In this document: one piece after another, positions 1 through 7,008 of the stretch
Layout: each line of letters opens with the position of its first letter
How positions within the stretch are numbered: the stretch's first letter is position 1
From: Actinophytocola sp036555685
GTDB taxonomy: Bacteria; Actinomycetota; Actinomycetes; Mycobacteriales; Pseudonocardiaceae
DNA length: 64,000 nt
NCBI RefSeq assembly: GCF_036555685.1
Contig: NZ_DATBKY010000296.1
Location: forward strand, 1 to 64,000
Direction: 5' to 3'
Notes under the pieces: generated by a model
The model's input: the letters and a program-made list of their open reading frames with translations, nothing else
What the model was told of the DNA's origin: nothing
Database searches by the model: none
Position numbers and translations under genes: made by a program

Positions 1-1550
1 TGGTCGTCGCTGTGCTCGACGGCGACCGCGCGGCGTTCGCGGAGATCTACGACCGCTACGCCGACCGGTTGCACGACTTCTGCCACTCCGTCCTGCGCGA
101 CCGCGACGAAGCCGCGGACGCAGTGCAGGACACCTTCGTTCTCGTCGCCCAGCGGCTCGCGCAGCTGAACGACCCCGGCCGGCTCCGGCCCTGGCTCTAC
201 GCCGTCGCGCGAAGCGTGGCGCTGCGCAAGGTCCGGGCCCGCCGCCGGGTCGTGCTCGACGAGGTGGAGGACATGGCGGACACCGACCCGGGACCGGAGC
301 GGGTGGCGGAGCAGGTCGCGCTGCGCGACCTCGTGTGGAGCGCCGCGGCCGGGCTGTCCGAACGGGACAGAGCGCTGCTCGACCTGCACGTGCGGCAGGG
401 CCTCGACGGGGCCGACCTCGGCGACGCGATGGGCGTGAGCGCCGGTCACGCGTACGTGCTGCTCAGCCGGCTGCGCGACCAGGTGGAGCGCTCGCTCGGC
501 GCGCTGCTGATCGCCCGGCAGGGCCGCGCGGACTGCACCGAGCTGGACGCCCTTCTGTCCGGTTGGGACGGCCGGTACTCGCCGCTGATGCGCAAGCGGG
601 TCGCCCGGCACGTCGACTCGTGCGACGTCTGCGCGGACCGGCGGCGGATCATGGTCAGCCCGTTCGCGCTGCTCGCGGCCGTGCCGCTGGTCGCCGCGCC
701 GGTGTGGCTCCGGGACCGGGTACTGGACGACGTGGAGCTGGCCGCGTTCGACGGCGACCTGGGCCGCGCCGAGTTCCCCGACGACCTCACGAGCGAGCTG
801 CTCGGCGACGACTCGCCGACCCGGAGCGAAGCCGCGCCGGTGTCGGCCATGGCGGCCGCCTCGGCGCCGTCGCGGACCCGGCAGCGGGGCCGGATCGCGG
901 CCGCTGCCGCCGCGGTGCTGGCCCTGGCCGTGATCACGGCGGCCGTGGCGTACTGGCGCAGCGACTCGAACGAGGGCGAGCCGATCGCACTGGACCTGCC
1001 CGCGCCGTCGGAGTCGCGGGCGATCGGGACGGCCACGTCGTCGAACGGCCCGTCGAGCGCGGCCTCGTCCTCGAGCAGCGCCGCGCCGGCCGACGACACG
1101 ACGACGACCGACGCCGCCGTCCCGGGCGGCGTGGACGACCCGGTTCCCGGGCCGCGTCCAGGTCCGGGCCCGGTCGGCGGTCCGACCACCACCACGCGCG
1201 TGGTGCCGCCGGAAGACCCGCCCGATCCCCCGGACCCGCCCGACACCACGCCACCGGTCATCGTCAGCGCCTCCGCGAGCCCGCAGCAGGTTCCGTGCAA
1301 AGCCTCCGCGAGCATCAATGCGACGGCCACCGACGATGTCGGGGTCATCGGAGTCACCGCCACCTGGAGCGGCCCGGAGTCGGGCAGCACCAAGCTGAGC
1401 CGTGACGGCGACACCTGGTTCGGCACGCTGGGCCCGTTCAACGCCGAAGGCCTCTACTCAATAACCGTCACCGCGACCGACGCCGCGGGCAACCCGGGCA
1501 GCGGTAGCGGAGGCGACGTCAACGTCATCCGCTGCGGGACCGTCGAATGA
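1..1550 (+). CDS. ECF-type sigma factor fused to anti-sigma-like zinc motif, TM helix and extracellular Ig-like domain (5' end outside window)
   Basis: The reading frame is open from base 3, so the true start lies at or before the window edge; the first in-frame start visible is GTG at 12. Residues (from GTG 12) about 8-75 form sigma region 2 (EIYDRYADRLHDFC, DAVQDTF). Residues about 113-165 form region 4 (LSERDRALLDLHV, then a helix-turn-helix). A zinc-finger-like HVDSCDVC follows at about 202-209, as in ZAS anti-sigma factors. One hydrophobic helix lies near residue 300, then a long Ser/Pro/Thr linker and a C-terminal Ig/OmpL47-like domain beginning DTTPPVI. Inference: a self-contained signalling protein with cytoplasmic sigma domains tethered to an external sensor. 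It is followed at 79 bp by a surface protein and a sortase, its possible targets. Confidence 0.88.
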   Translation, partial: VVAVLDGDRAAFAEIYDRYADRLHDFCHSVLRDRDEAADAVQDTFVLVAQRLAQLNDPGRLRPWLYAVARSVALRKVRARRRVVLDEVEDMADTDPGPERVAEQVALRDLVWSAAAGLSERDRALLDLHVRQGLDGADLGDAMGVSAGHAYVLLSRLRDQVERSLGALLIARQGRADCTELDALLSGWDGRYSPLMRKRVARHVDSCDVCADRRRIMVSPFALLAAVPLVAAPVWLRDRVLDDVELAAFDGDLGRAEFPDDLTSELLGDDSPTRSEAAPVSAMAAASAPSRTRQRGRIAAAAAAVLALAVITAAVAYWRSDSNEGEPIALDLPAPSESRAIGTATSSNGPSSAASSSSSAAPADDTTTTDAAVPGGVDDPVPGPRPGPGPVGGPTTTTRVVPPEDPPDPPDPPDTTPPVIVSASASPQQVPCKASASINATATDDVGVIGVTATWSGPESGSTKLSRDGDTWFGTLGPFNAEGLYSITVTATDAAGNPGSGSGGDVNVIRCGTVE

Positions 1551-1628
1551 CTTCCGCGGAAAAGTTGTAAGGCTCTCTCCGGCACGTGGCTCCTACCGGG
1601 CGACACACCGTCACCCAGGAGGAACACG

Positions 1629-2177
1629 ATGAAGAGCCACCGCATCGCCGCCGTCACGGGCGCGATCCTGTTCGGCGCGCTGCTGCTCGGCGGGACCGGC
1701 GCCGCGGCCGCCGCGGCCGCCGCGGCCGAGTTGCCGCCCGCCGAGCCGACCGGCATCGACCGGCCCGTCCTCGATGCCGGGGATCCCGTGCCGCCCAAAC
1801 CGAAGCCGCCGCGACCGGACGCCGCCACGCCGGCCACCGAGGTCGCCACCGAGGTCGCCACCGGCGAGCCCTGTGACGCCTGCCCGCCCTCGGCCGTACC
1901 GTCCGAGCCGCAGGCGCCGGCCGGCACGCCCGCCGACGAACCCGAGGCCACCCCGCAGGCCGCCCCGCGGCCGAGACCGTCCGCCGGCCCGGTCGGCCGC
2001 CCGCGCTCGGCTCCGGCTGGCATCCCGACGCCCACCCGCATCGACACCGGCGAGGGCCCCGGCGATGCCGAAGCCCCGAACTGGCTGCTGATCGGCGCGC
2101 CGGCGCTGGCGCTGCTGAGCCTCGCGGCCGGCGGCGCGTACCTGTGGATCCGGCGCACGGACCGGGGCGCGCGATGA
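1629..2177 (+). CDS. secreted proline/alanine-rich, C-terminally membrane-anchored surface protein, possible sortase substrate
   Basis: 182 residues starting at ATG 1629, with a good ribosome site (CAGGAGG) 6-7 bases upstream. It has an N-terminal signal peptide (MKSHRIAAV followed by a hydrophobic Ala/Leu stretch) and a low-complexity Pro/Ala/Glu-rich middle. A CDAC pair lies near residue 80. A hydrophobic helix near the C-terminus is followed by the basic tail RRTDRGAR. This is the layout of a wall-anchored protein (sorting motif, TM, positive tail), but no canonical LPXTG is present. The short motif RIDTGEGP about 10 residues before the helix is the only sorting-signal candidate. It overlaps the next gene, a sortase, by ATGA, which supports the link. 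No enzymatic domain is recognised. Confidence 0.8.
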   Translation: MKSHRIAAVTGAILFGALLLGGTGAAAAAAAAAELPPAEPTGIDRPVLDAGDPVPPKPKPPRPDAATPATEVATEVATGEPCDACPPSAVPSEPQAPAGTPADEPEATPQAAPRPRPSAGPVGRPRSAPAGIPTPTRIDTGEGPGDAEAPNWLLIGAPALALLSLAAGGAYLWIRRTDRGAR

Positions 2178-2749
2178 GGGCCGCGGGAGTGATCGCGCTC
2201 GTCGCCGCTGCCGCGCTCGCCGTCGCCGCGGGCGGGACGATCGCCGTGCAGGTCGGCCGGATCGCCGACACCAGCGCGCCGGCCGGCGTGCCCGCGACAA
2301 CACCGGAACAGGGTGCGCCGGAGCGGGTCACGATCCCGGCGATCGGGGTGGACGCGCAGCTCGTGCCGGTCGGCCTGAAGGGCGACGGTGCCGTGGAGAC
2401 ACCGCGGTTCGGGCTCGCCGGGTGGTACGAGCCGGGCCCGCGGCCGGGCGACCGGGGCGCGGCCGTGCTGCTGGCACACGTGGACTCGAAGGCCGACGGG
2501 CCGGACGTGTTCTACCGGCTGCACGAGCTGAAGCGCGGCGACCGGGTGCGCGTGGGCTACCACGACGCCACGGCGACGTTCGTGGTGACGGACACCGAGC
2601 AGGTCGACAAGTCCGCGCTGCCGACGAAGCGGATCTGGGCCGCGACGAAGCGCCCGGTGCTGCGCCTGATCACGTGCGGCGGCGAGTTCGACCCGGCCGC
2701 GCGAAGCTACCGCGACAACGTCATCGTCTACGCCGACCGGCTCGGCTGA
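2174..2749 (+). CDS. class F-type sortase
   Basis: 191 residues. The start at ATG 2174 overlaps the previous stop (ATGA). One N-terminal TM helix (residues about 4-26) anchors the protein; the sortase beta-barrel occupies about 48-191. Catalytic residues are visible: His102 in AHVDS, Cys168 in ITCGGEFD, and an Arg at about 177-180 in RSYRDN. The length and the HVDS/TCGGxFD signatures fit the actinobacterial class F group, whose members are often not linked to pilin clusters. Inferred role: extracytoplasmic transpeptidation of a surface protein, with the coupled upstream product as the obvious candidate. It lies downstream of a sigma-factor fusion and 11 bp before an orphan LuxR gene. Confidence 0.92.
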   Translation: MRAAGVIALVAAAALAVAAGGTIAVQVGRIADTSAPAGVPATTPEQGAPERVTIPAIGVDAQLVPVGLKGDGAVETPRFGLAGWYEPGPRPGDRGAAVLLAHVDSKADGPDVFYRLHELKRGDRVRVGYHDATATFVVTDTEQVDKSALPTKRIWAATKRPVLRLITCGGEFDPAARSYRDNVIVYADRLG

Positions 2750-2760
2750 ACGGGGGAATC

Positions 2761-3390
2761 ATGTCGACGAACCGGATCCAGGTGCTCGCCCGCGCGACCG
2801 ACCCGATCCTGCAGAACGGCGTGCAGCTGGCGCTGCGCACCCGCCCCGAGGTGTGGCTGGTGGACGAGGACGCCGACCCGGTGCGGACGGTGGCGCTGGT
2901 CGCCGCGGACCGCTTCGACGAGCGGACCACGCGGCTGCTGAAAGCGGTGCAGGGCAAGGGTTTCACGCGGGTCGTGCTCGTGTCGGGCGAGCTGGCGGAC
3001 GCGGAGATGCTGACCGCGGTCGAGGCCGGCGTGTGTGCCGTGGCGCGCCGCGCCGACAGCACGCCGGACGCGCTGGTGCGCCTGGTGACCGCGGCCGCGG
3101 CCGGCGAGGGCGCGCTGCCGCCGGACCTGCTCGGCCGGCTGCTGAACCGGGTGTCGCGGCTGCAGCGCCACGTGCTCGAACCGCGGGGCCTGCAGCTGGG
3201 CGGCATCACGAACCGGGAGGGCGAGGTGCTGCGCCTGGTCGCGTCCGGACTGTCCACACAGGAGATAGCGGACAAGCTGTGCTACTCCCAGCGCACGGTG
3301 AAGAGCATCCTGCACGACGTGACCAACCGCTTCCAGCTGCGCAACCGCGCCCACGCGGTGGCCTACGCACTGCGCGAAGGCCTCATCTAG
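2761..3390 (+). CDS. LuxR/NarL-type regulator with degenerate receiver domain
   Basis: 209 residues. ATG 2761 is preceded by GGGGG. The C-terminal residues about 145-209 form a GerE/LuxR helix-turn-helix (TNREGEVLRLVASGLSTQEIADKL, split here by position). The N-terminal about 120 residues resemble a CheY-like receiver fold, but the usual acidic pocket and phospho-accepting Asp in a VxxxD context are not evident. No histidine kinase gene is adjacent. Inference: an atypical, probably phosphorylation-independent regulator, co-transcribed with the sortase module. A strong hairpin terminator follows its stop. Confidence 0.88.
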   Translation: MSTNRIQVLARATDPILQNGVQLALRTRPEVWLVDEDADPVRTVALVAADRFDERTTRLLKAVQGKGFTRVVLVSGELADAEMLTAVEAGVCAVARRADSTPDALVRLVTAAAAGEGALPPDLLGRLLNRVSRLQRHVLEPRGLQLGGITNREGEVLRLVASGLSTQEIADKLCYSQRTVKSILHDVTNRFQLRNRAHAVAYALREGLI

Positions 3391-3397
3391 GACCAGT

Positions 3398-3428
3398 GGG
3401 CGCCGCGGAAATGCCCGCCGCGGCGCCC
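3398..3428 (+). terminator. hairpin terminator after LuxR gene
   Basis: Perfect 11-bp inverted repeat, GGGCGCCGCGG (3398-3408) and CCGCGGCGCCC (3418-3428), with a 9-base loop, 7 bp after the stop. There is no U-tract, as is usual in GC-rich actinomycetes. Confidence 0.7.
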
Positions 3429-3480
3429 GCTGCCAGTCGATCGAGTCGAAGTCATGGGACGGATGCCCGCACGCCCCGCC

Positions 3481-3586
3481 TCTCAACCGCACCCAGGGGG
3501 AACGGGACGCGACCCAGCCACGAGTACGCGCCGGAGCCGAACGATGCCGACCCAACGCGACAACAGTTTGAATTCCGGGGAGGCGG
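3481..3586 (+). repeat. dispersed intergenic repeat, copy A
   Basis: Contains the family core GGGGGAACGGGACGCGACCC, then AGTACGC, and ends TTCCGGGGAGGCGG. The conserved left and right blocks are separated by exactly the same distance as in copies B, D and E (54 nt between GCC and the final TCCGGGG-type block). It lies between convergent genes. Its right end directly touches the thiolase stop codon (TAA at 3587-3589 on the minus strand). The frame homologous to the small ORFs in copies D and E is open through this copy (SQPHP, GTGRDPATST, NSGEA), but no coupled gene follows. Confidence 0.8.
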
Positions 3587-4762
3587 TTACGCCACGTTCT
3601 CCAGGACTACTGCCAGGGCCTGGCCCACGCCGATGCAGATGGCGGCGACGCCCCAGCGGTGGCCGCCGTCGCGGAGGACCTTCGTCAGCGTGCCGAGGAT
3701 GCGGCCGCCCGACGCGCCCAGCGGGTGGCCGATCGCGATGGCGCCGCCCTTCACGTTGACGATCTCCGGGTCGATCTTCCACGCGTCGACGCACGCCAGC
3801 GACTGCACGGCGAAGGCCTCGTTCAGCTCCACCGCGCCCACGTCCGCCCAGCCGATACCGGCCCGCTCGAGCGCGCGGTTGGCCGCCTCGACGGGCGCGT
3901 AACCGAACCGCTGCGGCTCCAGCGCGTACGCGCCGCGGCCCGCGACCCTGGCCACCGGCGAGCGGCCCAGCACCGACGCCGCCCCGGCAGAGCCCAGCAG
4001 CACGGCCGACGCGCCGTCGGACAGCGGCGAGGCGTTGCCGGCGGTGATCGTCCCGTCCGGACGGAACGACGGCTTGAGCTTCGCGAGCTTGGCCACGCCC
4101 GTGTCCGCCCGGACGCCCTCGTCGCGGGTCAGGTCGGCGACCGGCACGGTGATGTCGTCGTAGAAGCCGGCCGCCCACGCCGCGTGCGCGAGCCGGTGCG
4201 AGCGCACGGCGAACTCGTCCTGCCGCTCGCGGGAGATGCCGAACTCCTCCTGCAGCTGCTCGTTCGACTCGCCCAGCGAGATCGTCCACTCCTTCGGCAT
4301 CTCCGGGTTGACCAGCCGCCAGCCGAGCGTGGTGGACACCGCGGTGACGTCGCGTGCCGGGAACGCGCGGTCCGGCTTGGGCAGCACCCACGGCGCGCGG
4401 GTCATCGACTCGACGCCACCCGCGACGACGACGTTCGCGTCGCCGGTCTCGATCGCCCGGGACGCGATCATCGCGGCGTCGAGGCTCGAACCGCACAGCC
4501 GGTTCACCGTGCTGCCCGGCACGGTCACCGGGTAGCCGGCGAGCAGCGACACCATCCGCCCCACGTTGCGGTTGTCCTCGCCCGCGCCGTTGGCGTTGCC
4601 GAACACCACCTCGTCGACGGCCGCCGTGTCGAGCGCCGGCGAGCGCTCGGCGATCGCACGCAGGACGGTGGCGCCGAGGTCGTCCGGGCGCACCTTGGCC
4701 AGCGCACCGTCGAACCTGCCGAACGGGGTACGGACCGCGTCGTAGACGAATGCGTCACTCAT
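3587..4762 (-). CDS. thiolase family acetyl-CoA C-acyltransferase / 3-oxoadipyl-CoA thiolase type
   Basis: 391 residues, starting at ATG 4762 (MSDAFVYDAVRTPFG). This is the typical length for a degradative thiolase. The nucleophilic Cys lies in NRLCGSS (about residue 90). The active-site His lies in GHPLGASG and the second Cys in CIGVGQ near the C-terminus; NEAF is also present. It catalyses CoA-dependent cleavage of 3-ketoacyl-CoA. The sequence start resembles beta-ketoadipate thiolases (PcaF), but there are no pca neighbours, so a general acyl-CoA role is equally possible. It is apparently monocistronic. Repeat copy A abuts its 3' end. Confidence 0.9.
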   Translation of the reverse strand: MSDAFVYDAVRTPFGRFDGALAKVRPDDLGATVLRAIAERSPALDTAAVDEVVFGNANGAGEDNRNVGRMVSLLAGYPVTVPGSTVNRLCGSSLDAAMIASRAIETGDANVVVAGGVESMTRAPWVLPKPDRAFPARDVTAVSTTLGWRLVNPEMPKEWTISLGESNEQLQEEFGISRERQDEFAVRSHRLAHAAWAAGFYDDITVPVADLTRDEGVRADTGVAKLAKLKPSFRPDGTITAGNASPLSDGASAVLLGSAGAASVLGRSPVARVAGRGAYALEPQRFGYAPVEAANRALERAGIGWADVGAVELNEAFAVQSLACVDAWKIDPEIVNVKGGAIAIGHPLGASGGRILGTLTKVLRDGGHRWGVAAICIGVGQALAVVLENVA

Positions 4763-4829
4763 GCGTTCAGTGTCCCGGACGGCTCGGAAAGCCGGGATGT
4801 GACCTCGACCGCCGCGAAGCGGCTCCGCC

Positions 4830-5267
4830 TCAGCGCGCCGGCCAGATGCGCTGGAGCACCCACTCCAGCCGGTATGGCGGGGCCACCGCCAGCTCCAGCC
4901 GCGCGGTCGGCGTCAGCACGCCGACGATCAGCGCGTTCTGGTCGAGCGTGAGCGCGTCCTTGCCGGCGGCCGTACGGGGTGCGGACGCGTCGATCGCGGT
5001 CACCGGGATCGCTGCCGCAGGGCGGCGCCACGGGTGGAAGCCGCCCACCGCGCTCTCGAAGTCCAGGCGGCCGGACCACAGGGTCGCCACCCCGCGGCGC
5101 CAGCCGCCCTTCAGGCCCTCCTGCGTGCCCTCGAGCACGCGCAACGCCACCTCCGCCTTGCCTTCGGCCGCGTACTTCTCCGCGCGCCGGCGCACGATCG
5201 CGTTGCCGGCAACGTTGCCCAGCGCGCCACCGAGCCCGCCGCTGCCGAAGTTCCCCGGATCTGTCAT
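4830..5267 (-). CDS. conserved hypothetical protein, DUF2550-like
   Basis: 145 residues from ATG 5267 (MTDPGNFGSGG). A short Gly-rich N-terminus contains no clear TM helix. The body includes GGWRRGVATLWSGRLDFES and later RLELAVAPPYRLEWVL, which resembles the core of actinobacterial DUF2550 proteins (a GWxxGxxxYxGxxLxWF-like pattern). Those usually carry an N-terminal TM helix that is missing here. No catalytic motif is seen. It is separated by 67 bp from the thiolase downstream on the same strand and divergent from the SnoaL-like gene. Confidence 0.6.
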   Translation of the reverse strand: MTDPGNFGSGGLGGALGNVAGNAIVRRRAEKYAAEGKAEVALRVLEGTQEGLKGGWRRGVATLWSGRLDFESAVGGFHPWRRPAAAIPVTAIDASAPRTAAGKDALTLDQNALIVGVLTPTARLELAVAPPYRLEWVLQRIWPAR

Positions 5268-5321
5268 CACGTCCTCCCACGTGTTCGGTGCGGACACAGT
5301 ACGCGTGACAGGATCGCGGCC

Positions 5322-5687
5322 ATGGTGGATCGGGCGGACTTCGCCGCATGGATCGAGAACTACGAGCGGGCCTGGCGCACCGCGGGCACCGTGCTGCTGC
5401 CCGAGCTGTTCACCGAGGACGCGACCTACCGGCACTCGCCCTACGCGGAGCCCGTCGCCGGGCTGGCCGCGATCGCGCGGGACTGGGAGGCCGAGCGGGA
5501 GGGGGCGGCCGAGGTGTTCAGCATGACCACGGAGATCGTCGCGGTCGAGGGCGACACCGGGGTGGCCAGGGCCGAGGTGCGCTACGAGCGCGCGGAGTTC
5601 CGCGACCTGTGGGTGGTCCGCTTCGCCCCGGACGGGCGCTGCGCCGCGTTCGAGGAGTGGTGGTTCGAGCCGCCCGAGGATCAGTGA
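5322..5687 (+). CDS. SnoaL/NTF2-like small alpha+beta barrel protein
   Basis: 121 residues from ATG 5322. Features typical of the NTF2-like superfamily are visible: an N-terminal helical segment (WIENYERAW), LPELFTEDATYRHSPYAEPVAG, and a final strand (RCAAFEEWWFEP). Members are ligand-binding proteins or small isomerases/hydrolases; the exact substrate is not predictable. The stop overlaps the convergent dimethylargininase gene by 7 bp. Confidence 0.75.
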   Translation: MVDRADFAAWIENYERAWRTAGTVLLPELFTEDATYRHSPYAEPVAGLAAIARDWEAEREGAAEVFSMTTEIVAVEGDTGVARAEVRYERAEFRDLWVVRFAPDGRCAAFEEWWFEPPEDQ

Positions 5688-6460
5688 TCGCGCAGGCGGA
5701 CCGACAGGCAGGTAACGCAGCCCTCGAGCTTCTCGAACTCGCCGATGTCCACGACCACCGGCGCGAAACCGCGGCCCGCCAGCAGGTCGGCGGTCCGGGG
5801 CGCGCTCGCCGCTAGCAACACCGTGTCGCCGCCGAGCAGGACCACGTGCGCACCCGCCTCCTCGGGCACCGCGAGGAACGACGGGAACACCGCCGGGTCG
5901 TCGACGAGCGGCGGGTGGCCGATGACCGTGCCGTCGGGCAAGGCCGTCACCGCGGACTTGAGGTGCAGCACGCGGGTGACCGGCACCGTAACGACGCCGA
6001 CGCCGAGGTGGTGGCCGAGCTGCCGCGCGCCCGCCTCGTTCGTCCGGCCGGTCAGTCCCACGTAGACGGTCGAGCCCACCTTGAGCACGTCGCCGCCGTC
6101 GAGCGTGCCCGGCTCGGTGATCCGTTCGACGCGGTAGCCCGCGTCGCGCACGGCCTTCGCCACGCCTGCCGCCTCGGCCCGCCGCGCCGCCGCCCCGGAC
6201 CGCGCGACGACCGCCACGTCCCGGTACACCACGACCGGGTCCTCGACGAACACGGAGTCCGGGCAGTCGTCGGCCGGCTCGACCTCGACCGTGCGCCATC
6301 CGTTGTCCCGCAAGGCTTGCCCGTAGCCCGCCCACTGCGCGCGGGCGAGCCCGACGTCGACGGGCTGCCGCGAGATGTGGGACACGAGCCCCTCGGCGAG
6401 CCGCGGGCTCGGCCGCCGGACGAGTGCGGTGGCGGGAGCGGTGGTCGGTGGGATGGTCAC
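5681..6460 (-). CDS. ddaH: dimethylargininase / amidinotransferase-family hydrolase
   Basis: 259 residues from GTG 6460, which overlaps the upstream exonuclease stop (GTGA). The pentein fold is recognisable: SRQPVDVGLARAQWAGY, then DSVFVEDPVVVY (substrate-binding Asp/Glu), GTLDGGDVLK with the conserved GGDV, LHLKSAVT (catalytic His), and the nucleophilic Cys in KLEGCVTCLSVRL close to the C-terminus. It hydrolyses N-omega-methylated arginines to citrulline and methylamines. It is the third gene of a tightly coupled trio with a TPR NTPase and an exonuclease; the reason for this coupling is unclear. Confidence 0.9.
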   Translation of the reverse strand: MTIPPTTAPATALVRRPSPRLAEGLVSHISRQPVDVGLARAQWAGYGQALRDNGWRTVEVEPADDCPDSVFVEDPVVVYRDVAVVARSGAAARRAEAAGVAKAVRDAGYRVERITEPGTLDGGDVLKVGSTVYVGLTGRTNEAGARQLGHHLGVGVVTVPVTRVLHLKSAVTALPDGTVIGHPPLVDDPAVFPSFLAVPEEAGAHVVLLGGDTVLLAASAPRTADLLAGRGFAPVVVDIGEFEKLEGCVTCLSVRLRDH

Positions 6461-7008
6461 GGTGCCAGTGTCACGCCGCGCTCCCGCAGGTGCAGCACCA
6501 GGGCGGCGATGTTCCACGCGTCGTCCGCGCCGCGGTGGTGCCGCCCGTCGAGCGGGAGGCCGGCCAGCGTGAGCGCCTCCGGCATGGCCGGCCGCCGGTG
6601 CAAGGCGTGCGCCTCGGTGAACGCGGCGCGCACGTTGGTGTGCACGGGCCCGAACGGATAGCCGACGCCGTCGGCGCGGCACTGCCGGGTGAACTGGTTG
6701 CGGTCGTAGTCGCCCCAGCTCGCCCAGGGCCGCGTGGGTGCGGCGTGTTCGCCGGCGAGCCGGCGGCACGCCTCGGCGAAGCCGACCCCGCCGTCGACCT
6801 CGGCCTGAGTCAGCGAGGTGAGCTCGGTGCAGAACTCGCTCACCCGGCTGTGTGCGGGCCGCACGAGGATCCCGTGCCTGCTCACCCGCTCCCCCGCCGC
6901 CAGATCGACGACGGTCAGCCCGATCTCGATGATCTCGCTGCGTTCTCCCGGCGGCGGGTCCCCGCGCCAGCACGTCGCCTCGACGTCGACGACGTTCAGC
7001 AGCGTCAC
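6457..7008 (-). CDS. DEDD-family 3'-5' exonuclease (Eri1/KapD-like)
   Basis: 183 residues from GTG 7008. Exo I motif: VVDVEATCW with Asp/Glu. Exo II: the WGDYDRNQF region. Exo III: HHRGADDAWNIAAL, with His and Asp of the DEDDh type. FCTELTSLTQAEVD is typical of the ERI-1/KapD exonuclease group. It likely degrades or trims 3' ends of RNA or DNA. Starts and stops overlap on both sides (GTGA at each), implying co-translation with the TPR NTPase upstream and dimethylargininase downstream. Confidence 0.88.
   Translation of the reverse strand: MTLLNVVDVEATCWRGDPPPGERSEIIEIGLTVVDLAAGERVSRHGILVRPAHSRVSEFCTELTSLTQAEVDGGVGFAEACRRLAGEHAAPTRPWASWGDYDRNQFTRQCRADGVGYPFGPVHTNVRAAFTEAHALHRRPAMPEALTLAGLPLDGRHHRGADDAWNIAALVLHLRERGVTLAP

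Noticed and set aside
3454..3759. Open frame of 101 codons through repeat copy A
   Set aside because: Only the repeat part resembles the small ORFs in copies D and E; downstream it runs antisense through the thiolase gene and has no coupled neighbour.
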